A DNA stretch of 43,008 bases, from contig NZ_BAZR01000039.1 in assembly GCF_001315105.1 (NCBI RefSeq), positions 1 through 43,008 of the forward strand. The letters run 5' to 3'. The notes under the pieces are model-generated. The model had not been told where the DNA came from. It saw nothing but the letters and a program-made list of their open reading frames with translations, and did not search any database. Shown here piece after piece: positions 30,059 through 42,844 of this stretch (within the stretch, counting starts at the first letter, position 1; each line of letters starts with the position of its first letter). This stretch comes from Paenibacillus sp. JCM 10914. GTDB lineage: Bacteria > Bacillota > Bacilli > Paenibacillales > Paenibacillaceae. The position numbers and the translations under genes are program-made.

Positions 30059-33000
30059 TTGCATGATATCAAAACGATGAGCGACCTGTTTCAAAGAGCA
30101 GGTGAGAAAAGTAATACAGGCATCACGTTTATCGCTGGAAAGGATAAAATAGAATTCATTTCCTATAAGGATATTTATCAACAATCTTTAGTCCTCCTAA
30201 GTCATTTAGAAAATTTTGGTGTTAAACCAGGGGATGAGGTTGTTTTCCAAATTGAGGATAATCACGAATTTTTGCTCTCTTTTTGGGCATGTATACTAGG
30301 AGGGTTTGTCCCAGTTCCTGTTAGTATCGGTGAGAATTATGAAAAGAAAGTTAAAGTTATGAAAATCTGGGATGGCCTAAATAACCCCTATCTACTTACT
30401 TCAAAAAAGCAAAACTTACAGTTCGAGACGTTTTTCGCTAATTATAATGGGAGGGATGTATTAAGTCTTTCTCTAAAAACAATCCTCTTAGAATCTATTG
30501 ACATGCATGCCTCTCCCTCATGTTCCGTTTATGACCCTGACCCTCAAGAACTTGCTTTTATCCAATATTCATCCGGATCGACAGGGGACCCCAAAGGGTG
30601 ATGATGACTCATGAAAATTTATTGACCAACGCAAAGGCTTTAGTCAAAGTAACGGAATCAACCGCTTCAGACACCTTTTTAAGTTGGCTTCCACTGACTC
30701 ACGATATGGGACTGGTAGGATTTCATTTAGTTCCTGTCCTACTTGGTATCGATCAATTCCATATGCCCACATCATTGTTTGTTTTACGTCCCCAGCTATG
30801 GATGCAAAAGATGAGCGATTATCGGGTTTCAATCACCGTTTCTCCTAACTTTGGATATAAACATTTTATTACTCATTATAAAGCACATAAAGAAGCAGAT
30901 CTTGATTTGAGTGGCATCCGTTTAATTTGGAACGGAGCAGAGCCAATCTCAGCAGATATATGTAATCGATTCTTAGATTTACTAGAGCCAAAAGGATTGT
31001 CACGAGAGTCTATGTATCCCGGATACGGCATGGCGGAGGCCGGGTTATGCGTAACTTCCGTGAAACCGAATTCAGGGGTTAACACCATAAGTTTGGAACG
31101 TCATTCCCTTAGGATAGGATCTAAAATAAAACAAGTTCATTCAGGTGGAGTTGTTTTTGTTAACGTCGGAGTTCCGCTTGATGATGTGGAAGTAAGAATC
31201 TGTAATGAGAATAACATCATTCTTGAAGAAGAAATGGTTGGTTATATCCAGATAAAAGGAAAAAACGTAACGCAGGGATATTATAATAACCATGAAGCGA
31301 CACATAAAGCTATAACAAACGATGGTTGGTTAGTAACGGGCGATTTGGGTTTTTTCGTAAATAATAATTTATTTGTGACTGGAAGAGCTAAGGATATCAT
31401 TTTTGTAAACGGGGAGAATTATTACGCTAATGATATTGAAAGAATAATTGAGAAATTAGAAGATGTAGAACTGGGTAAGATCGCCGCGTGTGGTATACCT
31501 AATTCCGATAACCAAACAGACGAACTTTTTGTTTTTGTAGTTTCAAGGAATCACTCTCCCGAACAGCTGCATGATTTAGTTGATCGCATCAAAAGGCTGG
31601 TTTATAGCGATATAGGTATAGAGGTTACCTATGTTCTACCCGTCAAGAGTATACCAAAAACTACGAGTGGTAAATTTCAACGTTTCAAGCTTCGCGATAT
31701 GTATTTAGAAGGAGAGTTTGATACTGTAATTGAAGCCATGTCCCATTATCAAAGCTCAAAGAAGGAGATCGTCCTTCCGACGACCACTACGGAAAAGCGA
31801 TTATGCTCAATTTGGCGGGATGTATTCGTTAGTGACGAGATTGGAGTGGAACATGATTTATTTGAATTGGGTGGTAATTCTCTAAAGGCTGTGCGTATTA
31901 TTTCAATGATTCAGCAACAGTTTGGAGTTGATGTGCAACTTTCAGATCTACTCCTGCGAACCACGATAAGGGAAATGGCTGAGTTTTTAGAAAAGTCGAA
32001 TAATTCTATTATACCAAAGCCTTTTTTGCAATCAATTCAAGACTATTCTCGCACTTCCTATACTCAAAAGAGAATGTATATCCTTAACCAAATGGCTCCG
32101 GAATCGATGGTATATATCATCTCCGTTGCTTGGGAAATAGATTCTTCTATTACTTGGGAACAGATTGTGAGTACATTCGAACAATTGGTTCAACGACATG
32201 AATCGATGCGTACAACCTTTGAGATAGTCGGACAGGAACTGGTACAAAAAGTTCATGAAACTATAAGCTATCAGTCTGTATTATTCCATAGCGGTTCTAA
32301 TGAGGAGACGGAGTTATTCATTCGTGATTTCAGCAAGCCATTTGAGCTTAATAAGGATGGGTTATTTCGGTATGCTCTTATAAAAGAATCAGGGCAACGG
32401 AATATCATTTTGTTTGATATTCACCATATAATTGCAGATGGAATTTCTGTCCAGAGAATTATAGAAGAATTTCACCAGGTAATAGACGGTGGTTTGATTC
32501 CACCGTTGGAAGCCCGATACAAAGATTTTATAGATTGGCAATATGAAAAGGGGTTTATTGGCAGATTGAATGCTCAGGAAGCATATTGGTTGAAGGAATA
32601 TTCAGCTGATATTCCTTTGCTAGATTTGCCAACGGATTTGGTCAGACCCCCCATCCAAAATTTTGAAGGCGACCGCGTCTCTCAACGCATAAATTCAGAG
32701 CTTTGTAAGGAACTAAATGAATGTGCCGAGTTCACGGGGTTACGCCCTATATAACACTGCTTACAGCATATTTTATTTTTCTTCATAAGCATTCAAATCA
32801 ACAAGATATCATAATTGGCACACCTTTCTCTGGGCGAACTAATTACCATTTTGATCGCACAGTTGGGATGTTCGTTAATACACTTGCTATCCGAGCTCAA
32901 ATTTCCGGCTTAGCGACGTTTAAGCAGTTATTAGAAATGACGAAAAATAAAGTTGTTTCCGCTATGAAAAATCAGGATTATCCAATCGATATGCTGATCA

Positions 33001-36000
33001 ATAAGCTTGATCTTGAAAAGGATTTGAGCCGAAACCCGCTATTTTCTACTATGTTCGTTATGCAGGATATTGAATTGGAACGATTCAAACTAAGTGAAAG
33101 ATGTAATGGGACGTCGAAGTTTGACCTTATGTTACAGGCAGTTCATTGTAATAACGAATATTCATTAGAGATTGAGTACAATACAAATCTGTTTCAAGCG
33201 GATACTGCACAACGAATGTTGCGGCGCATGATCGTTTTGCTGCAGGACATTTTGAAACATCCCAATTCTCCTATCAAAGATTTGAAATGGTATGCGGACG
33301 AGGAGAAGGACATTGTACTTCAGTCTTCAAACCAAAAGATGCCAATACCACTTAAAGGAATCGTCAAGAAGATTGAGGAGCATGCGATTAAATCGGGGGA
33401 GCGAACGGCAGTTCGCCATGCAGAAGAGTCAGTGAATTACAGGGAGCTTAACAGCCGCGCTAATCAATTAGCACATGCTCTACTTGAGAGAGGCTTACAA
33501 AAGGAGAATATTGTTGGCGTTTTAATGAACCGCTCTATCGATATGATAGTTTCCATTCTTGCCTTGTGGAAAATAGGCGCTGTGTATATGCCTCTTGATC
33601 CCGAACATCCCGATCAGCGAATCGCTGGAATCTTGAGCGATTCCGAATGCGGAATCGTGTTAGCTGATTCGGGACTCATCAGTACGGATTTAGAAGGTTG
33701 TGTGTCGTCCGAGTTCGTCAAGATTGATAAAGATAGGACAATGGTAAAGTGCTCTTCAGAAAATCCTAATGTACAACTCCAAGCTGACGATCTCGCATAT
33801 ATCATCTACACTTCGGGTTCAACTGGACGGCCAAAAGGTGTCATGATTGAACATGCTGGAATGATGAATCATATGCAATCGAAAATTCAAGATTTATATT
33901 TGAATGAGAAAAGTATTATTGCTCAGACCGCCTCCCATTGTTTTGATATTTCGATATGGCAGTTTTTTTCCGCTTTGTATACTGGAGGACAAACTGTAAT
34001 TTATTCGAAATCGGTTGTCTTGGAACCAGATACGTTATATGAATGTCTAGTAAAGGATAACATCACTGTTTTGGAAGTGGTGCCGTCCTTCTTGGGTGTA
34101 TTTCTCAGTCATTTGCCGTCCGTTGCTGACGCAAATTATGGAATTAAAAATCTTCAATACATGATCGTAACAGGAGAAACACTGAAAAAGCAGCTGATTA
34201 ATCAGTGGTTTAACTTTTTCCCAGACATTAAGCTTGTTAATGCTTATGGGCCAACCGAAGCATCTGACGATATTACGCATCACATCATGAGTTCACCTGA
34301 CAAATACGAAGGCAATATTATCGGACTTCCAATTCCAAACTTATCTATTTATATATTGGATGCTTTCGGTAATTTATGTCCTCCTGGAGTTAGGGGTGAA
34401 ATATATGTTTCGGGGATAGGTGTCGGAAGAGGGTATTTGAACAATCCGGACAAAACCAAATCTTCATTCTTTCCTGATTTGTTCGAGCCTGACAAGAGAA
34501 TGTACAAGACCGGAGATATCGGCAGGATTTTACCTGACGGAGTTGTCGAATATTTCGGGAGGTTGGATCACCAAGTCAAGGTAAGGGGTTATCGAATTGA
34601 GCTTGGAGAAATTGAATCTCGCATAATGAATTTTCCTTTGGTAATTGATTGCGTGGTATCGGTAATCGAAGATCCGAATGAACAGCTCCGGTTGGTATGT
34701 CATTATGTTTCAGACAATACGATAACAGATATGATATTCAGGCAAGAATTGTCAGCCCTAGTGCCGGCTTACATGATTCCGGATTATTTTGTACGGTTAA
34801 CCGCATTGCCCGTTACAAGTAATGGAAAAATAGATAGGAAAATGTTGCCGGATCCAGAGATAGCGTTGGATAAAGGATCGTTCACCCCTCCAACGACTTT
34901 TTTGGAAGAGATGTTGATTAAGTTATGGGAAGAGACGCTGGATGTACGTCCCATCGGAATCACTGATCAGTTCTTCGCTCTTGGCGGACATTCTCTGAAA
35001 GCGGCGATATTCGCTGCGCGACTTTATAAGGAATATTCCATACGGATACAAGTAAGAGATGTCTTTTTGTATTCGACCATCGAACAGTTGGCTGCGGCTA
35101 TTTCGACTTCTCGCACAGAACTCACATATGAACCGATTCTGGAGGCGCCTGTACTTGAATTGTATCCTGCGACATCGAATCAGCAAAGACTTTTGATCCT
35201 ACAGAATATTCACCGCGTAGAGACATTCTACAATATGCCGTTCATCATAACCTTCAATAGAGAATTCGATCTCGCACGAGTGCAGAAGGCATTATTCAAA
35301 TTGATAGGCAGACATGAAAGTTTGCGGACTTCTTTCATATGGAAAGAAGGAGAGCTTTATCAGAAGGTGCATCCTTTATCATCACTGGATCTCTCTATTA
35401 GTAATGAAGAAATTGCTGAAAAGGACTTACAAGAAACATTAACCAATTTCGTCCAACCGTTTGATCTGGAACAAGCACCTCTGTTGAGGGCAATGGCAGG
35501 GAAAGTGATCGGTGATTCTCGGCATTTCTTGCTATTAGATATTCATCATAGCATAGCGGACGGTGTATCGATTCACGTGATTCTTAAAGAGTTTTCTCAT
35601 ATATATCAAGGTAATATCCTGGAACCGGCTACGGTGCAATTCAAGGATTATGTCTATTGGAATGAAGTAAAAGGGAAACGTCCCGATAGTTTGATATCAG
35701 AACAGTTTTGGATGGACCAGTTGCATGGGGAGTTACCTGTACTGCAACTGCCTACCGATTTTCCCCGGTCTTCCATTCAATCTTTTGATGGCGAATCGAT
35801 ACATTATAGTATAGATACTAATCTGAGCCAAGCTATTAAGAACAGCGCCGCTGCGATTGGTACGACCCTCTATGTGTTCATGTTAGCAGCTTATCAGGTT
35901 CTACTAGCGAAATATAGCAATCAGGAAGATATTATTGTAGGATCCCCTGTTGCTGGAAGAATTCATACTGACATAGAGAACACGGTAGGTATGTTTACCA

Positions 36001-39000
36001 ATACGGTTGTCGTTCGCGGTCGTCCAGTTGCGTCGAAGCTCTTTTCAGTTTTTTTGGAAGAGTTGAAAGAAACGGTTCTACAAATATATGAGCACCAGGA
36101 ATTTCCCTTCGAAGATTTGCTGGACAAGCTTAACCATGTCCGGGATCTTAGCCGGAACCCGATTTTCGATACTATGTTTGTTATGCAAAATTTTGGGGAT
36201 ATCGGCTATGAAATCAATGGAATTCAGGTAACACCCATACCAGTTAGGCACATTAAATTCGATCTTAGTTTTGTTCTAGCTGAAGATAAGGGAGATTTAG
36301 TATTAGAAGTTAATTATTGTACAAAGTTGTTTAAAAAAGAAACGATTCAAAGAACAATAGACCATTATATCCGGATACTGACGGATATAGTTGACAACAC
36401 TATGATAAAAATCGGCGATATTGAGCTTTTGTCTGAACATGAAAAGAACAATTTACTCGTATCATGGAATCAAACTGAAATAGCATATCCAGACTCAATG
36501 AATATCCATCAGGTTTTCGAGCATCAGGCTTGGAAATATGGGGACAAAATAGCATTGGTACACAATAGTCAGACTCTAACGTATAGGGAGTTAAACGAAA
36601 AATCGGATCGTTTGGCCTCAGCATTGAAACGATCTGGAGTCGGTAACCACAGCTTTGTCGGACTAATGGTTGACCGTTCTTTCGATATGGTTGTAGGTAT
36701 GCTAGGGATTTGGAAAGCTGGAGGAGCATACTGCCCTCTAGACCCCGAATATCCGACGGAGCGGATCGAATACATGTTGCATGACAGCGAAGCCGCTTTC
36801 GTTTTAACGACTACTCTTTACAAGGGAAATATTTCATTTGACGGTAAGGTCGTGCTGTTGGATGAACTCGATTACGAAGCGGAAGATAACCATCGATGCT
36901 TACCATCCAGGCTTGACTCATCACCTGACGATCCAGCTTATGTAATTTACACGTCAGGAACGACGGGGCGGCCTAAGGGAGTTGTGGTTCCTCACAGAGG
37001 AATTGTTAGCCTTTCTTCCTACTTGTCGCAGCATAACTTGTTTGAAAGCGGGGATCGGGTTATACAGTTCGCAAGTATGTCGTTTGATGCTTCCATTTGG
37101 GAAATTTTCGGCACTTTGTTAAACGGAGCAACTCTATATCTAGTTGATCGCCTGATTATTGATAATTACAATTCTTTCACGGCAGCGTTAAACGAATATG
37201 GGATTACCCTTGTTACATTACCTCCCACTTATCTAGCATACTTACACCCAGAGGAATGCCTATCTTTAAAAAAGGTGATCACGGCTGGTTCAGTCGTCAC
37301 AGGGGATATCGTGAATCTATGGAAGGAAAAAGTGCGGTTTATCAATGCGTACGGCCCAACGGAAACATCGATTTGTGCAACAGTATGGGAAGCTGATAGT
37401 ACACATCAAGTGTCTACTATCGTGCCGATCGGCAAACCGATAGGCAACTCGAAGGCCTACATCCTGGATGCTGAAGGAAAACTTGTTCCTGCAGGAGTTT
37501 ATGGAGAATTATGTATTGCCGGAGTTGGATTGGCGAAAGGTTATATGAATCTATCTCAAGTTACGGAGTCCAAATTTGTACGTTGTCCGTTTCTTGAAGA
37601 TGGAAAAATGTACAGAACGGGTGATTTAGCAAGGTGGCTTGATGACGGTTCGATTGAATTCATCGGTCGAATTGACGAGCAAGTCAAAATTAGAGGATAC
37701 CGCATCGAAATCGAGGAAATCCAAGCGGCGATCCTTTCATACTCAGCAAAGATCCAGGAAGCCGTTATCGTCGAAATCAAGGATCCTCAAGGTCTTTCAG
37801 AGTTGTGTGCTTATCTTGTAGGAGAACATATGCTGGATATGGAGAATATAAAGCGATATTTATTCGGCAAATTACCTCGTTATATGGTCCCTACTTATTT
37901 CATTCAATTGGAAGCATTGCCTCTTAGCACGAATGGAAAAGTAGATCGCAAAAAACTTCCGCAACCAGTAGAGGGTCAATCGCACGCTCCTTACACAGCT
38001 CCTGTAAATGAACTCGAACAACAGCTAGTTACGATCTGGGAAGAAGTTCTAGGTGTTTCTCCAATTGGGACCCAGGATCATTTTTTAAACTTGGGAGGTC
38101 ACTCTCTGAAAGCGACGCATTTGGTTTCGGTACTTCACAAAAGGTTTCAGGTGGAAATCCCATTAAAAAGCTTGTTTCTTCATCCAACTATACAATTATT
38201 AGCAAAAATAATAGAGAGAAGCTTAAAAACCGTATTTCATCCCGTCCTACCAGCAGAACATAGAGAATATTATTCCTTATCTTCGGCTCAGAAACGAATG
38301 TTAGTATTTGATCAAATCCAGGAAGGGAATTTAGGATACAACATATTTGGGGCAATGATTCTGGACGGAATCGTAGATGACAAGAAATTTGAGGCTTTAT
38401 TTAAAACCATTATTGACCGTCACGAAAGTTTGCGTACCTCGTTTCATTGGAGTGATGGAATACCAGTACAAAAAATTCACGATACCGTTCCGTTTTCACT
38501 TGAGTTTTATGAAGGGACAGAGTGGCAAGTGCAGGATATCGCACGGAAATTCGTGCGACCATTTGACTTATCCCAAGCACCATTACTCCGAGTGGGTTTG
38601 ATTCGTATGAATCCTGAAACGTCAGTTATGCTGGTCGATCTACACCATATCATCGCTGACGGCATTTCGATGAACATTCTTATCGAGGAATTTTCTAAAT
38701 TATATGAAGGGGTCGCTCTTCAACCCGTCTATACCCATTATAAAGATTTTGTCGAGTGGCAATCGCAACACCTTGATCATGAGGTATCGAATAGACATGA
38801 AGCCTATTGGTCAGAGGTATTTACGGGTGAAATCCCTGTGTTGAGTCTACCATTGGATTTCCCGCGGCCACCGGTACAAAGCTTTGAAGGAGATATCGTT
38901 CATTTCACTATTGATGGTACCCTACTGACAAGGATTAAACTACTGGGAGCAGAAACGGATTCTACATTATTTATGATACTGTTGTCCGCATATCAGATCT

Positions 39001-42000
39001 TACTCTCTAAATACAGTGGACAAGAGGATATTATAGTTGGCAGTCCAGTTGCAGGCCGTTCCAATGTTGAGGTTCAGCATATGATTGGTATGTTTGTAAA
39101 CACACTTGCAATGAGAAATTATCCTACAGCACGCAAAACATACTTGGAGTTTTTGCAAGAAGTAAAAACGAATGCCATTACAGGCATACGAACATCAAGA
39201 CTACCCCTTCGAACGGTTGGTGGAGACTTTAGACTTACACAGAGATGTAAGCCGTAATCCTATCTTCGATACGATGTTTGTTTTGCAAAATATGGAGAGC
39301 CTTGTATTCAATTTGAGTGGGGTCACCATGACCAGCCTTCCAGTTGATGTTGTAATCTCCAAGTTTGACCTAACACTAAGCGCTATTGAAACGTCTGATG
39401 GGATTCAATTTAGTTTGGATTTCTGCAAGCATCTTTTCGCCAAGGATACCATGCGTCGATTCGCGGTTCATTTTGTGGAGATTCTTCATCAGGTGACGAT
39501 GTCACCAGGGATTGTTCTAATGGACATCGACCCGATCCCATCCATTGAACACAAGGACATGAAAGTCTTAATGAACGGACCACATGTTCAGATTTCTGAT
39601 CGATACACACTCTCTGGTCTTTTTGAGGATCAAGTGGCCAAAACTCCATATTATCCAGCTGTCAGTTATGAAAACGAAACGCTGACTTACGACCAGTTGA
39701 ACAGAAAAGCCAATCAGTTGGCTCGCGTCATCCAGTCGTATGGGAATGGCCGCGAAATGATTGTTGGAATCATGATCGAACGTTCCTTGGAAATGGCCAT
39801 TGGTCTATTGGCAATTGCAAAAGCGGGTGGGGCATTTTTACCTATTGACCCGGGATATCCACCGGAACGGATTCAACAAATGATTCGCGATAGTAAGATG
39901 AACCTTCTGTTGACAGACTTTCCATCCATTTCTCGGACCAACTATGACGGCGCTTGGATAGATTTGAGAGATGTTCCATTGTATGAAGGAGATTCTACGA
40001 ACCTTGCAGATATGAGTTTTCCGCAAGATATGGCTTACGTTATTTATACTTCTGGAACAACAGGGGTACCCAAAGGTGTAGTAATTGAACAACAAAGTAT
40101 AGCAGAAACTTTGCAATTTAGAAGACAGGAATACGGTTTTGGCACAGGGGATTCCGTTATTCAACTCATTTCCTTTTCCTTTGATGCTTTTGTTACCAAT
40201 TTCTTTACGCCGATCATATCCGGTTCGAAGGTAAGATTCGTAACGGAAGCCGAAGCAAAGGATCCGATTGCCATCAAGACCATCATCGCCAATGAGAGAA
40301 TCACACATTTAGCCTGCCTGCCGTCGTTTTATATGGCCATACTTGAGAATATGACCGCGAGAGATGCCGAATCTTTGAAAGTCGTAACCGTCGGTGCCGA
40401 GAAGTCTGCGATCAACATGGTTGAAAAGAGCCGATTGATTAATCAGGATATCGAAATCATTAACGAATATGGGCCCACTGAATGCAGTGTTATCACAACC
40501 TTATTAAGGAATATGCAGCATAATCAGACATCTATCATCGGCAAGCCGATCATCAATACCACGGTATTCATATTGAGTCCTGACCAACAGATCCAACCGA
40601 TAGGTGTTATTGGGGAAATATGCATGTCTTCAAGCCGTTTGGCCAGAGGATATCTCCATAATACGGAATTGACGTCGGAGAAATTCGTGAATAATCCGTT
40701 TGATCCTGGAAGAAAAATGTACAAAACGGGAGATTTGGGTAGATGGCTGCCTGACGGAACCATTGAATTCATTGGAAGAATGGACGATCAAGTCAAAATC
40801 CGTGGTTATAGGATCGAACTCGGGGAAATCGAAACCAAGCTTCTTTTAATGGAGGAAATAAAGGAAGCAGTCGTCTCCGCGAGACAGGACGCAAATTCTC
40901 ATTATTATTTGTGCGCGTACTACATCACGATTCCAGGCATTACATTAAGCGTGACTCGAATAAGGGAAGTATTGGCCGAACATCTACCTAGCTTTATGAT
41001 TCCGAGCTATTTTGTTCCTATGAGCAAGATGCCGATAAGTCCAAACGGAAAAATAAATCGAAATGCTTTGCCTGAGCCGGACAGGACTCAAACAAGTGAG
41101 TTAACTTACGTTGCGCCACGTAATGACTTAGATCGCTTGTTAGTAAGACTTTGGGAAGAAGTGCTGAATGTGAGTCCGATCGGAATCCATGATCACTTCT
41201 TTGAATTGGGCGGCGATTCTATCAAAGCGATTCAGATTTCAACAAGTCTACAAAAACAAGGTTACAAAATGGGAATTAAGGATATCTTTCAACGAAATAA
41301 CATAGCCGAACTCAGTAAATACGTCACGAGGACCGAAATTACAGCAAATCAAGACATAGTAAGTGGAAGGGTTGATCTCACTCCAGTACAACGTTGGTTC
41401 TTCGAAACTTTTCACGGAAACAAGAAGCATTTTAACCAATCTTTAATGTTGTTCTGTGCTGAAGGATTCCAAGAGCAGGCTGTAGACATTGCATTCCGTC
41501 ATTTGACCGATCATCATGATGCATTGAGAATTCATTTTGTTAGGGAGAACGATCACTGGATTCAATATAACCGGGATCTATCGGAAAAAGAAGTCTACAC
41601 GCTTGATGTAATGTGCATGGATGACGATGACTGCGAAAGTCGGATCACTCTGGAGGCAACGCGGGTTCAACAGCTTGTGGAACTATCTGAAAAACCATTG
41701 ATCCGTTTGAATTTGTTCAAAACGTCTCTGGGGGATTATTTGCTGGTCGTAATCCACCACCTTATTATCGATGGTGTTTCTTGGCGGATTCTTCTACAGG
41801 ATTTTAACGATGCATACTCTAATGCACTTGAGAGTAAAGAACCTAAATTTCCTCTGAAAACAGATTCGTATCGTGAGTGGGCTAGTAGATTACTAGAATA
41901 TGCAAATAGCAATGCGTTGATAAGAGAATGGAAGGAATATTGGCTCCCCAATGTTCAAACGAGTATTCCTTCGCTGCCTGTAGATCATTTAACAGATACG

Positions 42001-42776
42001 AACGCATTCCGGGATATGGCATCCGTTTCTTTTGAACTTAGCGAGACAGAAACTGAACTGCTTTTGAAGGACATTCACCGTGCATACAAGACAGAAATCA
42101 ACGACATTTTGCTGACTGCTCTTGGGCTCACGATAAAGGAATGGTCAGGTCATAACCGGGTGATCATTATGTTGGAAGGGCACGGACGTGAGGAAATCAT
42201 AGAAGGATTAGACGTGTCTAGAACAGTAGGGTGGTTTACAGCTATCTATCCTGTCCATTTGGACCTTACCAAATCCGAGGACTTGTCTTATACGTTGAAG
42301 CTTACGAAAGAGAAGTTAAGCAGATCCCCAATAAGGGTGTTGGATATGGGATCGCAAGATACATGGCGCCCGAAGGTATGGCGCTAGACTTAGAAGCCCA
42401 TCAACTTTCGGCAGTTGGTTTTAATTATATGGGACAAATGCATCAGGTAACGGGTAATGAATCAATCGTATTGGCCGATTTATCTCTTGGGGAAGAGATC
42501 AATCCCGACTTCGAGAGACCACACAAGTTAGACTTTTTTACGGTCGTTTCCCAGGGTGTTCTAGAAGGCAAGATATACTACAATCTACATCAATACGAGC
42601 AAGCGACTATTAAACAATTGGTTAACACTTACAAAACCAAACTTTCAACTATTATTACCCACTGTATGAATAAAGAAACATCAGATTTTACGCCTGCTGA
42701 TTACGGGAATTCACAATTGACGCTTGAGGAGCTTGATTCCATTACGTCGGCCCTAAACAAAAAGTTCAAGAAGTAA
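30059..42776 (+). CDS. Lipopeptide NRPS, FAAL-T / C-A-T / C-A-T / C-A-T-E (four frameshifts)
   Basis: This is a starter synthetase of about 4,239 residues after four single-base corrections. The fatty acyl-AMP ligase domain (30080-31770: SSGSTGDPKG, YGMAEAGL, TGDLGF, GRAKDIIFVNGENYY) activates a fatty acid and loads the first carrier (GGNSL, about 31880). Approximate further domains are C 32040-33310, A 33390-34860, T 34890-35100, C 35160-36430, A 36500-37960, T 38000-38210, C 38270-39530, A 39610-41080, T 41110-41320 and E 41370-42690. Pocket codes are D-I-W-E-I-T-A-D-D-K (acidic pocket, probably a basic substrate), D-A-W-T-I-A-A-I-C-K (identical to GrsA phenylalanine) and D-A-T-A-T-G-E-V-I-K (no match I know). 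The inferred product is acyl-X1-Phe-D-X3. The tail FTPADYG...LTLEELDSI is a donor docking helix for the next gene. The TTG start at 30059 follows ACGGGG; no ATG with a better site was found. Confidence 0.94.
30596..30598 (+). other. Frameshift site (missing G) in FAAL domain
   Basis: The frame ends at SSGSTGDPKG followed by a stop and resumes one base away at MMTHENLLTN. Adding a G to the G3 run gives DPKGVMMTHENL, the normal core motif of acyl-AMP ligases. Confidence 0.87.
32736..32739 (+). other. Frameshift site (missing base) in first C domain
   Basis: The frame ends as LNECAEFTGLRPI and resumes as GVTPYITLLTAYFIFLHKHS. Extending the G4 run to G5 gives EFTGVTPYITLLTAY, a normal condensation-domain segment. 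Confidence 0.85.
39175..39177 (+). other. Frameshift site (extra base) in third C domain
   Basis: The frame reads FLQEVKTNAITGIRT and then goes astray, while one base away it continues LQAYEHQDYPFERLVETL. Removing one base from CCA restores KTNALQAYEHQDYPFE, a conserved condensation-domain motif. Confidence 0.85.
42311..42317 (+). other. Frameshift site (missing base) in E domain
   Basis: The frame reads LKLTKEKLSRSPIRVLD and then stops at 42387. One base away it continues KQIPNKGVGYGIARYM, the expected epimerase motif. One base, probably a G, is missing near 42315. Confidence 0.82.
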
Positions 42777-42844
42777 TAACAGACGGGGCTCAAGCGCTTA
42801 GACATTTTCTCTCAGTAAAATGGAAAAAGAAGAGGTGATTCCGT

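Noticed and set aside
42803..42822. CATTTT/AAAATG hairpin before the last gene as terminator
   Set aside because: Six AT-rich pairs around an 8-base loop with no T tract, and the next gene is evidently meant to be coexpressed.
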